The position numbers were made by a program, and so were the translations under genes. A DNA stretch of 64,000 nt from NCBI RefSeq assembly GCF_009674775.1, contig NZ_WKKE01000006.1:62001-126000 (forward strand), in the 5' to 3' direction. Shown piece after piece: positions 8,792-16,249 of the stretch. Source of the DNA: Flavobacterium sp. LC2016-23. GTDB taxonomy: Bacteria > Bacteroidota > Bacteroidia > Flavobacteriales > Flavobacteriaceae. Positions within the stretch are counted from its first letter, which is position 1, and the number at the start of each line of letters is the position of its first letter. A model generated the notes under the pieces. That model was not told where the DNA came from, did not search any database, and was given only the letters and a program-made list of their open reading frames with translations.

Positions 8792-9370
8792 TTAACTCAC
8801 AATCACATCATGCTTAAACAGCAATCCTTTAACTTCTTTCAAAGCAAAAACCGCTTTCTTCAACTTAGTTTTGGAGGGATCAATAGTATAGTTAAAACTT
8901 GTTTTAAAATCAGCTTTGTTGGCGATAGCCTTATCGAATTCGGAGCGGTATAAATCGCAATTGTCAAAAAGTACGCTTGTCAGATCTGTGGCCATAAAAT
9001 CGATCGCAATCAAACTGCAATTCGTAAAAGTGGTTCCTTTTAGCTTTAAGGTATAAAATTTCGAAAAATCTAAAATGCAATCATAGAAATGAACTTCAAA
9101 GATCAGTTTGTCGCACATGGCAAAATTAACTTCCTTAATTTCACAACGATTAAAAGTAGCCGTTCTGAAAGCAACGTAATTGATTTTGGCCTCATTGAAA
9201 ATGCAGTCATTAAAAACACAATCGATAAAGGTAACGGCTAAAAAAGTACAGGCCGAGAAGTTGCAATTATTGAAAATGCAGCATTCAAAATCCTTGAAAT
9301 TGACATCGTCTCTGCCATAAATTATGGTATCGTATTCTTTATCAAGAAAATATTCGGATTGTTTTTTCAA
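8792..9370 (-). CDS. Pentapeptide-repeat protein (Qnr/McbG-like)
   Basis: About 192 residues with consecutive A(D/N)LXX-type pentapeptides in which F, C and L fill the central position (FKDFE CCIFN NCNFS ACTFL AVTFI DCVFN DCIFN), followed by the C-terminal segment NYTIDPSKTKLKKAVFALKE-VKGLL shared with McbG/Qnr-like proteins. The right-handed quadrilateral beta-helix of this class can mimic DNA and protect gyrase in characterised members; whether this one does is unknown. The initiation codon is a TTG at 9370, as no in-frame ATG lies near. Cysteine content in the coils is unusually high. Confidence 0.78.
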   Translation of the reverse strand: MKKQSEYFLDKEYDTIIYGRDDVNFKDFECCIFNNCNFSACTFLAVTFIDCVFNDCIFNEAKINYVAFRTATFNRCEIKEVNFAMCDKLIFEVHFYDCILDFSKFYTLKLKGTTFTNCSLIAIDFMATDLTSVLFDNCDLYRSEFDKAIANKADFKTSFNYTIDPSKTKLKKAVFALKEVKGLLFKHDVIVS

Positions 9371-9548
9371 TGCTTTTTAATCGTTATTTGAGAGTGAAAA
9401 GATAATAATTACGTTGCTATCTGAGGCGTTTTGTCTTATTATTTTTAAAATGTAAATGAATTTATAAGAATTTAACCGTGAATAATTTAATATTTAAATT
9501 TTTAAGTCCTTTTAGTCATAATAAATTCATAATAATAAATTATTGTGA

Positions 9549-9578
9549 TTTGTATTCTGAACTCAATTCTTATTTTTG
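9549..9578 (+). promoter_or_regulatory. Promoter of the two-component operon
   Basis: TTTG at 9549-9552, 18 nt, then TATTTTTG at 9571-9578, a complete Bacteroidetes-type promoter. Because it lies inside the longest possible reading frame, it supports the shorter start at 9599. Confidence 0.7.
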
Positions 9579-9598
9579 TTAGATATACATATATTCAT

Positions 9599-10273
9599 AT
9601 GAAATTACTAATAGTTGAAGACGAACCAAATCTTTTATCCATTTTACGGAAAGGGTTTGCTGAAAATAATAATGAAGTAAGCGTGGCGCTTGATGGCAAA
9701 ACGGCTTTGGAAATGATTCATAATTATTCGTTCGATGTTGTAATTTTAGATGTAATGCTGCCGGACATCAACGGAATTGAAATTTGCAGAAGACTGCGGG
9801 CAGGTAAAAATTTTGTTCCTGTTCTACTTTTAACAGCACTTGGGACTTCAGAAAATATTGTAACAGGCCTCAATGCGGGAGCTGATGATTATTTAGTGAA
9901 GCCTTTTAAATTTGGAGAGCTCGATGCGAGGGTAAATGCCTTAAACAGAAGAGCCAATCAGGAGACGGAAAAAATAGATACCATCGTCATCAGCGATCTG
10001 GAAATAAACGGAAGGGCTAAAACCGTAAAAAGAGACGGAGAAGCTATTGTTTTAACCGCCAAAGAATTTAAATTACTCTATTATTTGGCCAAAAATAGTG
10101 GCAGAATTGTCTCCAGAGACCAGATTTTAGATAATGTCTGGGATATAAATTTCGATATGAACACCAATGTTGTGGACGTTTATATCAATTATTTACGAAA
10201 AAAAATAGATAAACCCTTTGCAACCAAGCTTATTCATACCATGAAAGGTTTAGGTTATGTCATACAGCCTTAA
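9599..10273 (+). CDS. OmpR/PhoB-type response regulator
   Basis: 224 residues: a receiver domain with acidic pocket E8-D9, phospho-acceptor D51 (VVILDVMLP) and lysine in LVKPFKFGEL near residue 103, then a winged-helix Trans_reg_C DNA-binding domain (LTAKEFKLLYYLAKNSGRIV; VDVYINYLRKKID). ATG 9599 gives the canonical MKLLIVEDEPN start; an upstream in-frame start at 9545 would precede the promoter. The stop codon is separated by 2 nt from the sensor kinase gene, so the two form one operon and a cognate pair. Confidence 0.92.
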   Translation: MKLLIVEDEPNLLSILRKGFAENNNEVSVALDGKTALEMIHNYSFDVVILDVMLPDINGIEICRRLRAGKNFVPVLLLTALGTSENIVTGLNAGADDYLVKPFKFGELDARVNALNRRANQETEKIDTIVISDLEINGRAKTVKRDGEAIVLTAKEFKLLYYLAKNSGRIVSRDQILDNVWDINFDMNTNVVDVYINYLRKKIDKPFATKLIHTMKGLGYVIQP

Positions 10274-10275
10274 TT

Positions 10276-11679
10276 ATGGATATAAGAAAAAAAATTACCG
10301 TTACTTACGTAGCGCTTTCTACTTTTAGTACACTATTGTTGTGTATTGTCGTTTTTGTGTTGTTTCGGGAAAATAACCGGTATTACTTCTTAAAACGATT
10401 AGAAGACAGGGCTAAGATTGTAGCGTCAATTCATTTTCAGAAAGATCCTGAAAAAATCAAATATTACCGCAATCTTAAAAAGAATGGACTGGAAGAACTT
10501 ATAGAGGAAGAAGAATATGTGCTGCGAATCAACAGTGCCAACAGTTTTGATTACAATACCAACCTTAATCTGCCGAATAAATTTTATACCAATGTTCTAA
10601 AAACCGGAAGAGATTTTTTTGAAATTGATAATAAGTATTACCTGGGGCAGGTCTTTACCGAAAACAATCAAAGATATATCGTAATTGTGGGTGCAAGGGA
10701 CAGGAAAGGAACCACAACAACCATTTACATTGTAAAAATCATGCTTTTTGGCGGGATTGCCTTTGTATTTCTGGCGTTCTTTTTAGGGCGTTTTCTGGCG
10801 AAAAGGGTCATAAATCCGGTTGCAAGAATTACGAAGGAAGTCAACAGGATTAGTGCGTCCAATCTTCATAACCGATTGCCTGAAGTTAAAAATTCAGATG
10901 AAATCTCCGATCTTACGGAAACGTTTAACGATATGCTGGACCGTCTGGAAACCTCTTTTGAGATACAGGCAAACTTTATAAATAATGCTTCCCATGAGTT
11001 AAAAACGCCTATTACGACAATTATTGCAGAGTCAGAGATTATGCTTCTGAAAGAAAGGGAAGTACCGGAATACATTCAGTCTCTGGAAAACATTTACAGC
11101 CAGGCCTCAAGATTAGGAAATCTGACCGAAAGTTTGCTCAAACTGACACAAACCGGTTATGACGGAAAAAAACAGGTGCTCGATATTGCCCGAATTGACG
11201 AATTACTGATGGATGTAAAATCAGATCTCGATAAAATTTATCCGGATAACCGCGTAAGCATTAAACTTAATTTTGCACCTAAAGATTCTAATTTACTATT
11301 GATTCCCTGTAACAAGCCTCTTTTAGAGCTGGCAATCAATAACATTATTACGAATGGCGTCAAATACTCTGATAATAATGAGGTTTTTGTATCGCTTTCC
11401 GCTACTAATGAATGGATTAAAATCGCGATAAACGATATCGGAATCGGAATTCCGCCGGAAGATATCCCACACTTATATGAACCTTTCTTCAGGGGGAAAA
11501 TTGCCGCTAAATACATAGGATATGGTTTGGGGCTTCCACTGGCTTCTAAGATCATCCGCATGCATGACGGAGAAATACAGGTACAGTCGGAACAAAACAA
11601 AGGGACGATTGTAACCATCATTTTTAAGAAAGACAACACCAGAAAAGCCAACATTAAAAAATCTAATGTTGAATCTTAG
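10276..11679 (+). CDS. Membrane sensor histidine kinase
   Basis: 467 residues: TM1 at about 8-30, an extracytoplasmic domain to about 150, TM2 at about 152-174, HAMP (RVINPVARITKEVNRI), HisKA with phospho-accepting H240 in NNASHELKTPIT, and HATPase with N box INNIITNGVKYS, G1 box NDIGIGIP and GLGLPLAS. It partners the response regulator just upstream and faces the periplasm. The signal is unknown; the next genes encode a stress-type protein and a bestrophin channel, which could be targets but carry their own leader. Confidence 0.92.
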   Translation: MDIRKKITVTYVALSTFSTLLLCIVVFVLFRENNRYYFLKRLEDRAKIVASIHFQKDPEKIKYYRNLKKNGLEELIEEEEYVLRINSANSFDYNTNLNLPNKFYTNVLKTGRDFFEIDNKYYLGQVFTENNQRYIVIVGARDRKGTTTTIYIVKIMLFGGIAFVFLAFFLGRFLAKRVINPVARITKEVNRISASNLHNRLPEVKNSDEISDLTETFNDMLDRLETSFEIQANFINNASHELKTPITTIIAESEIMLLKEREVPEYIQSLENIYSQASRLGNLTESLLKLTQTGYDGKKQVLDIARIDELLMDVKSDLDKIYPDNRVSIKLNFAPKDSNLLLIPCNKPLLELAINNIITNGVKYSDNNEVFVSLSATNEWIKIAINDIGIGIPPEDIPHLYEPFFRGKIAAKYIGYGLGLPLASKIIRMHDGEIQVQSEQNKGTIVTIIFKKDNTRKANIKKSNVES

Positions 11680-11756
11680 AAAATTCTAATTTTAACTTAA
11701 GACCCTTCTAATTTGCAGGAAGTTATTTTGTACGTATAAACTAAAGAATTATACTT

Positions 11757-12476
11757 ATGAAAAATTTCCTTATACCCACTACTTTAAAAGAAGATACCAT
11801 CAGTGCTGTTAAATCAGCGGTAACTCAGGCAAAAAACACCAATTGTGAAATCATCTTAATGATGACTGCAGAGACTCCGGATTCTTTTTCATCTTCACAG
11901 TTTTTGCGTGAAATGAGAGTCGGCCTGACTGCAAGCCAGGAAGAGGTTCTTGATACCTGCCGTTATATTATCGGACATACGGCCAACTGCAAAATAAAAG
12001 TGCACAACCAATACGGACTTTCATCACCGGTTTTTAAAGGAATCATTGATGCTTTCGATGTGAAACTGGTCATTTTGACACCTTCTTATAAACAAGAAAC
12101 AAAACGCATTCATCAATATCTGGTAAAATTAGCCGGAAATCAGAGATGTCCTATTTTACATTTAGGAACAGAAGCGTTGAGAGACGATTTCAATAAAGCG
12201 CTTTATATCGAAAACAGTAATGCCAACATGCATGTCAAAGATGTTCAGCAGTTTCTGAGCCAGAATTTCTCTTATGAAATTGTAAGCCAGACCGCCAATT
12301 TTGATGATAACTACGAACAATTTGCCCCTTATTTATCGGAAGCCATTTCAAAATATGATATCGATTTGCTGGTAGAAACACGCAAAGGCGAAAAAATCAA
12401 ATTCAAAAAATCTAAAAAAGAAAATGTCAACGATAAACTTGGACTTCCGGTGTTGTCATTGTATGAAATGGCCTGA
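11757..12476 (+). CDS. Universal-stress-protein-like protein
   Basis: 239 residues resembling the UspA fold: MKNFLIPTTLKEDTISAVKS at the start, a first alpha/beta unit with ITPSYK-like VILTPSYKQE near residue 105, and RCPILHLGTEA near 135 where Usp proteins have the ATP loop. The canonical G-x2-G-x9-G(S/T) ATP motif is not seen, so ATP binding is doubtful. A shorter, diverged second half follows. It lies 46 nt upstream of the bestrophin gene on the same strand, suggesting an operon. Confidence 0.65.
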   Translation: MKNFLIPTTLKEDTISAVKSAVTQAKNTNCEIILMMTAETPDSFSSSQFLREMRVGLTASQEEVLDTCRYIIGHTANCKIKVHNQYGLSSPVFKGIIDAFDVKLVILTPSYKQETKRIHQYLVKLAGNQRCPILHLGTEALRDDFNKALYIENSNANMHVKDVQQFLSQNFSYEIVSQTANFDDNYEQFAPYLSEAISKYDIDLLVETRKGEKIKFKKSKKENVNDKLGLPVLSLYEMA

Positions 12477-12522
12477 TAACCCATTTCCCAAAAAGAAATA
12501 AGTTTAATTTAAAACCGAAAAT

Positions 12523-13470
12523 ATGTTATTAAAGAAAAGAATTCCAATGAAGTACGTTCTCGGAAAAATTAAAGTAGAATTAAGTCTGGTACTGGCTTAC
12601 ACAATTTTGTTTGAAATTTTTCACAATTATTTTATAAACCTGCCTGTAGATATTCCAATTGCAATACCAACAATGATTGGTACTATTATATCCTTATTAT
12701 TAGCGTTTAAGTCCAATCAGGCCTATGACAGGTGGTGGGAAGCCCGTATTGTCTGGGGAGCTATTGTAAACGATTCCAGAACGTTGATCCGTCAGGTATT
12801 GACTTTTTATAAAGATCCTGATTTTTCTGTTGAAGCAAGCGAGTTCAAAGAAAATTTCGCGAAAAGACAAATTGCATGGTGTTACAGTTTAGGTCAGGCA
12901 TTACGAAACAGAGATGCCATAACACCCATTGAAGGTTTAATTAGTGAAGAAGAACTGCGTTTTGTAAAAAATCATCAAAACATACCGAATGCCATTTTAA
13001 TGCTTCACGCCAAAGATCTTCGAAATGCTAAAAACACGAAGCACATTAACATGTACCAACAGGTAGAAATTGATAATACTTTGTCGCGATTGTGTGATGC
13101 CATGGGTAAATGTGAGCGTATTAAAAACACCATTTTTCCCACAACATACAGTATGTACATTAGATTGACCCTGTGTTTGTTTATTCTGCTATTGCCTTTT
13201 GGATTAATCAGTGTATTAAGCTGGTTTGCTATTCCGTTGATTACCGCTATTGCCGGAGCTTTCTTTTTAATTGAAAGAATGGCCATTCACTTGCAGGATC
13301 CTTTCGAAAACAGACCTACAGATACACCGGTAACGGCTATTTCGAACACGATTGAAAAAAATATCATGCAGATGTTAAACGAATATCAAAGCGAATTTGA
13401 TATCATTAAAGAATTTAATCTTAGTGCTGAACCTGCAAAAGTAGACAAGAATACCTATTATGTTTTATAA
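12523..13470 (+). CDS. Bestrophin-family ion channel
   Basis: 315 residues of the bestrophin/UPF0187 family of pentameric anion channels. N-terminal hydrophobic segment ELSLVLAYTILFEIFHNYF, then PTMIGTIISLLLAFKSNQAYDRWWEARIVWG, the strongly conserved N-x-x-YDRWWEAR signature near residue 70, and C-terminal hydrophobic pair LTLCLFILLLPFGLISVLSW/FAIPLITAIAGAFFLIERMA followed by the DPFENRPTDTP motif. An internal ATG at 12550 is an alternative start. A hairpin terminator follows at 13498. Confidence 0.9.
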   Translation: MLLKKRIPMKYVLGKIKVELSLVLAYTILFEIFHNYFINLPVDIPIAIPTMIGTIISLLLAFKSNQAYDRWWEARIVWGAIVNDSRTLIRQVLTFYKDPDFSVEASEFKENFAKRQIAWCYSLGQALRNRDAITPIEGLISEEELRFVKNHQNIPNAILMLHAKDLRNAKNTKHINMYQQVEIDNTLSRLCDAMGKCERIKNTIFPTTYSMYIRLTLCLFILLLPFGLISVLSWFAIPLITAIAGAFFLIERMAIHLQDPFENRPTDTPVTAISNTIEKNIMQMLNEYQSEFDIIKEFNLSAEPAKVDKNTYYVL

Positions 13471-13497
13471 TTAATGTGAGTCAATTTTAATTGTTGG

Positions 13498-13533
13498 CCA
13501 GACAATGCATGTATTTGTATTGTCTGGTTTTTT
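13498..13533 (+). terminator. Intrinsic terminator after the bestrophin gene
   Basis: CCAGACAAT (13498-13506) pairs with ATTGTCTGG (13519-13527) and is followed by TTTTTT. Confidence 0.85.
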
Positions 13534-13622
13534 ATTTGCTGTAATTCCTGCAAGGTCTTTTCAAGCTTGTAGGGATGACATTATATTCAAACCTCTAGAT
13601 TAGATTAATTTTATGGATTTTT

Positions 13623-13673
13623 TTGCCACGAATTACTTATTTCATCGTACTGATTTGTGAAAATTCGTGGCAA
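13623..13673. repeat. 12-bp inverted repeat TTGCCACGAATT
   Basis: TTGCCACGAATT (13623-13634) and AATTCGTGGCAA (13662-13673) are perfect complements around a 27-nt loop, with a T run on the plus side. It lies between convergent genes and looks like another dispersed flavobacterial element. Confidence 0.6.
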
Positions 13674-13679
13674 CCTTTT

Positions 13680-15101
13680 TTAATAAGAATGAAGCAACCT
13701 GCCCAAAGTCTGAATCGATTGTCGTAATTCATTGGTCCACGGCAAACCAAAACTCAGACGCATACAATTGGAGAACTGATCCTGAAACGAGAAAATCCTT
13801 CCCGGTGCAATACTAATACGATGCTTCATCGCCAGATGGTAAAAATCAGCGGTGTCTATCTTTTTATCCAGTTCTATCCAAAGAAAAAATCCGCCCTGCG
13901 GCTGGCTTACTTTGGTTCCGGCGGGAAAAGATTCCAGTACTGTGTTGATGTAATTATTACAATTATGATTCAGAATCTGACGAATTTTGCGAAGATGATT
14001 CTCATAGCGTCCGTTTTTAAGAAAATCGCCTACAACCTCATGAGTGATGGTCGGAGAGGAGAGGGTATGGTAAATTTTATTTCTCAGGATTTCCTTTTTA
14101 AATTTCCCCGGCGAAACCCATCCCACGCGATAACCCGGAGCCAGTGTTTTGGATACCGAACTGCAGCAAAGCACAATACCGCTTTCGTCATACGTTTTGC
14201 AATTGGTCGGACGGCTGGAACCAAAATATAAATCACCGTGAATATCGTCTTCAATTAAAGGAACGTTATAAAATTCCATTAATCGTACAATCTCTTTCTT
14301 ATGCTCCACAGGCATCATGCTTCCGGAAGGATTACTGAAATTACTCATAAGTACACAAGCCTTTACTTTTTTGGTAGCAATGGCTTTTTTTACGGCATCC
14401 AATTCTATTCCTGTGGTCATGTTGGTCGGCAGTTCCATGATATACAAGCCCAAAGATTTTGATAATTGCAGCAGGCCAAAATAGACAGGACTTTCAATTA
14501 TGATAGTATCTCCCGGTTTAGTCAGCGTCATGAGGCAGTGCGAGATTGCACTGGTACAGCCCGGTGTTGTAATAATATCGTCTTCAGTCAGCGATCCGCC
14601 CCAGGTAAAAGACCATCTGGCGATTTCGCGCCTCAGATTCGGATTTCCCTGTACTTCTTCATAACTGGTGCCGCTATTGGGCAGGGAACGCATCGCCTGA
14701 ATCATTCCTTTGTTTAATTTTGCAATAGGAAGAAGCTCATTCGAAGGGAATCCCAAAGAAAGCATGGTTATATTTTTATCGGTCATGTTGCCGTAAACCT
14801 GATCGATTAAATCTTCGCGGTCGATATTCAGGCATTTTGAAACCGGACTGCTTGAACTCGGTTCCGCAATTACTCTTGCAGAAGTATTACTCACATAATA
14901 ACCCGATTGTGGTCTGGATTCAATCAGGGAACGGCTTTCGACTTCGTAATAGGCCTTACTCACCGTACTCATGCTGTAACCCGTTTCTGAACAGACTTCC
15001 CGAATAGAAGGTAACTTGTCCCCAACATTCAGAACACCCGATTTGATCTGCTTTTCAATTCGGTCCGCAAACTGAAGATATAAGTAATTTGAATTTTTCA
15101 T
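13680..15101 (-). CDS. MocR-type regulator (GntR HTH fused to aminotransferase fold)
   Basis: 473 residues: winged-helix GntR domain at about 1-75 (GDKLPSIREVCSETGYSMST), a linker, then a class-I aminotransferase fold with GFPSNELLP, TPGCTSAISHCL, the DDIHGDLYF segment and CSSVSKTLAPGYRVGW containing the PLP-binding lysine near residue 313. In this family PLP binding normally acts as a ligand sensor rather than for catalysis. It is divergent from an EamA permease 59 bases away, a classic MocR pairing, so the permease is the likely target. ATG 15101 gives MKNSNYLYLQFADRI, the standard start. Confidence 0.92.
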   Translation of the reverse strand: MKNSNYLYLQFADRIEKQIKSGVLNVGDKLPSIREVCSETGYSMSTVSKAYYEVESRSLIESRPQSGYYVSNTSARVIAEPSSSSPVSKCLNIDREDLIDQVYGNMTDKNITMLSLGFPSNELLPIAKLNKGMIQAMRSLPNSGTSYEEVQGNPNLRREIARWSFTWGGSLTEDDIITTPGCTSAISHCLMTLTKPGDTIIIESPVYFGLLQLSKSLGLYIMELPTNMTTGIELDAVKKAIATKKVKACVLMSNFSNPSGSMMPVEHKKEIVRLMEFYNVPLIEDDIHGDLYFGSSRPTNCKTYDESGIVLCCSSVSKTLAPGYRVGWVSPGKFKKEILRNKIYHTLSSPTITHEVVGDFLKNGRYENHLRKIRQILNHNCNNYINTVLESFPAGTKVSQPQGGFFLWIELDKKIDTADFYHLAMKHRISIAPGRIFSFQDQFSNCMRLSFGLPWTNELRQSIQTLGRLLHSY

Positions 15102-15133
15102 AAAAGAAACTGTTATGGTGCAATTTACAAAAA

Positions 15134-15145
15134 CTGTATCTGTAT
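15134..15145. promoter_or_regulatory. Tandem CTGTAT boxes between mocR and the permease
   Basis: CTGTAT at 15134-15139 is directly repeated at 15140-15145, with ACTGTTATG in the same orientation near 15109. MocR proteins commonly bind direct repeats in such divergent spacers, so this is a candidate operator; the exact boundaries are inferred. Confidence 0.35.
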
Positions 15146-15160
15146 TGCTGTTTTATTTTT

Positions 15161-16117
15161 ATGAAATTTGCTTCATCAGAAAAATTAACCAAAACAAACC
15201 CCGTGAAAACAACAAAATATTACCTAGCTGCGATTACCGCTTACACCATTTGGGGATTTTTTAGCCTGGTGCTAAAACCGATCCATGAATACCCTTCCCT
15301 GGATATTTTGTTTAACCGAGTTTTTAGCTGTAGTGTCCTTATGTTATTGATTTCTTTTACCTTTAAAAGAAAAAGTATCAGAGAAACAATTGAGACTTTT
15401 AAAGCCTTGTCAAAAGCAGAAAAAAGAAAAACCCTATTATTAAATTTCGGAGGGAGCTTCTTTTTAATGGCCAATTGGTTTACGTTTATTTATGTCATGA
15501 ATCATGTGAGCGTAAAAGCGACATCTCTGGCGTATTTAGTATGTCCGATCTTAACCACTTTGCTGGCGTATTTTCTTTTGCACGAAAAGCTGTCAAAAAC
15601 ACAATGGATTTCCGTTGGACTTAGCGTTTCAGGCTGTTTACTTTTATCATACACCAATATTATGGATATGGTTTTCAGTATTGTAATTGGTTTGACCTAC
15701 GCAGCCTATTTAGTAAGTCAGCGTGTCAATAAAGGGTTTGATAAATTTATCATACTAACGTTTCACATTACGTTAGCCGCATTGGTTTTATTGCCTTTTT
15801 ATCCAATTTACAGCGGACCGGTACCAACAGAATTTAAGTTTTATTTCTGTATTGAAACCATTGCCATATTGTTTACCATTTTCCCGCTGTTTTTGAATTT
15901 ATACGCGCTTTCAGGACTTAATTCTTCAACGGTCGGAATGCTTTTAAACATTAATCCGATGATTGCTTTTGCGCTGGCAGCCTTTGTTTTTAACGAACAG
16001 ATTGGAACCTTGCAGATTTTGGCTTACAGCATTATTTTTATTGCAGTTTTGGTATTTAATTCACATCATCTCTTTGCCCTGAGGGAAAAATATATGCCGG
16101 CGGCTAAAAACACATAA
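15161..16117 (+). CDS. EamA/RhaT-type permease (RarD-like)
   Basis: 318 residues with about ten hydrophobic segments arranged as two EamA halves: AAITAYTIWGFFSLVLKPI at the start, ATSLAYLVCPILTTLLAYFLLHEKLS in the first half and SGLNSSTVGMLLNINPMIAFALAAFVFNEQIG in the second, the latter two typical EamA helix pairs with the E-P/E-K-L feature. The cytoplasmic-membrane transporter probably exports a metabolite or amino acid. The divergent MocR gene suggests ligand-responsive expression. A hairpin terminator follows. Confidence 0.88.
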   Translation: MKFASSEKLTKTNPVKTTKYYLAAITAYTIWGFFSLVLKPIHEYPSLDILFNRVFSCSVLMLLISFTFKRKSIRETIETFKALSKAEKRKTLLLNFGGSFFLMANWFTFIYVMNHVSVKATSLAYLVCPILTTLLAYFLLHEKLSKTQWISVGLSVSGCLLLSYTNIMDMVFSIVIGLTYAAYLVSQRVNKGFDKFIILTFHITLAALVLLPFYPIYSGPVPTEFKFYFCIETIAILFTIFPLFLNLYALSGLNSSTVGMLLNINPMIAFALAAFVFNEQIGTLQILAYSIIFIAVLVFNSHHLFALREKYMPAAKNT

Positions 16118-16158
16118 ATCCGGAGCGATAAAATTACCAGAATCTTAACAGCATATTA

Positions 16159-16195
16159 AAACAGGAATGAGTATTTTTCATTTCTGTTTTTTTTT
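16159..16195 (+). terminator. Intrinsic terminator after the EamA gene
   Basis: AAACAGGAATGA pairs with TCATTTCTGTTT (one G-U pair) around a short loop, followed by a long T run. Confidence 0.75.
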
Positions 16196-16249
16196 GTTTT
16201 TACGAAAAAGCAATTGAAATTTAATTTCCAAATAGCTCAATATTATTTT

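Noticed and set aside
13623..13673. Terminator of the mocR gene
   Set aside because: On the minus strand the hairpin is followed by an A run, not a T run; listed as a dispersed inverted repeat instead.
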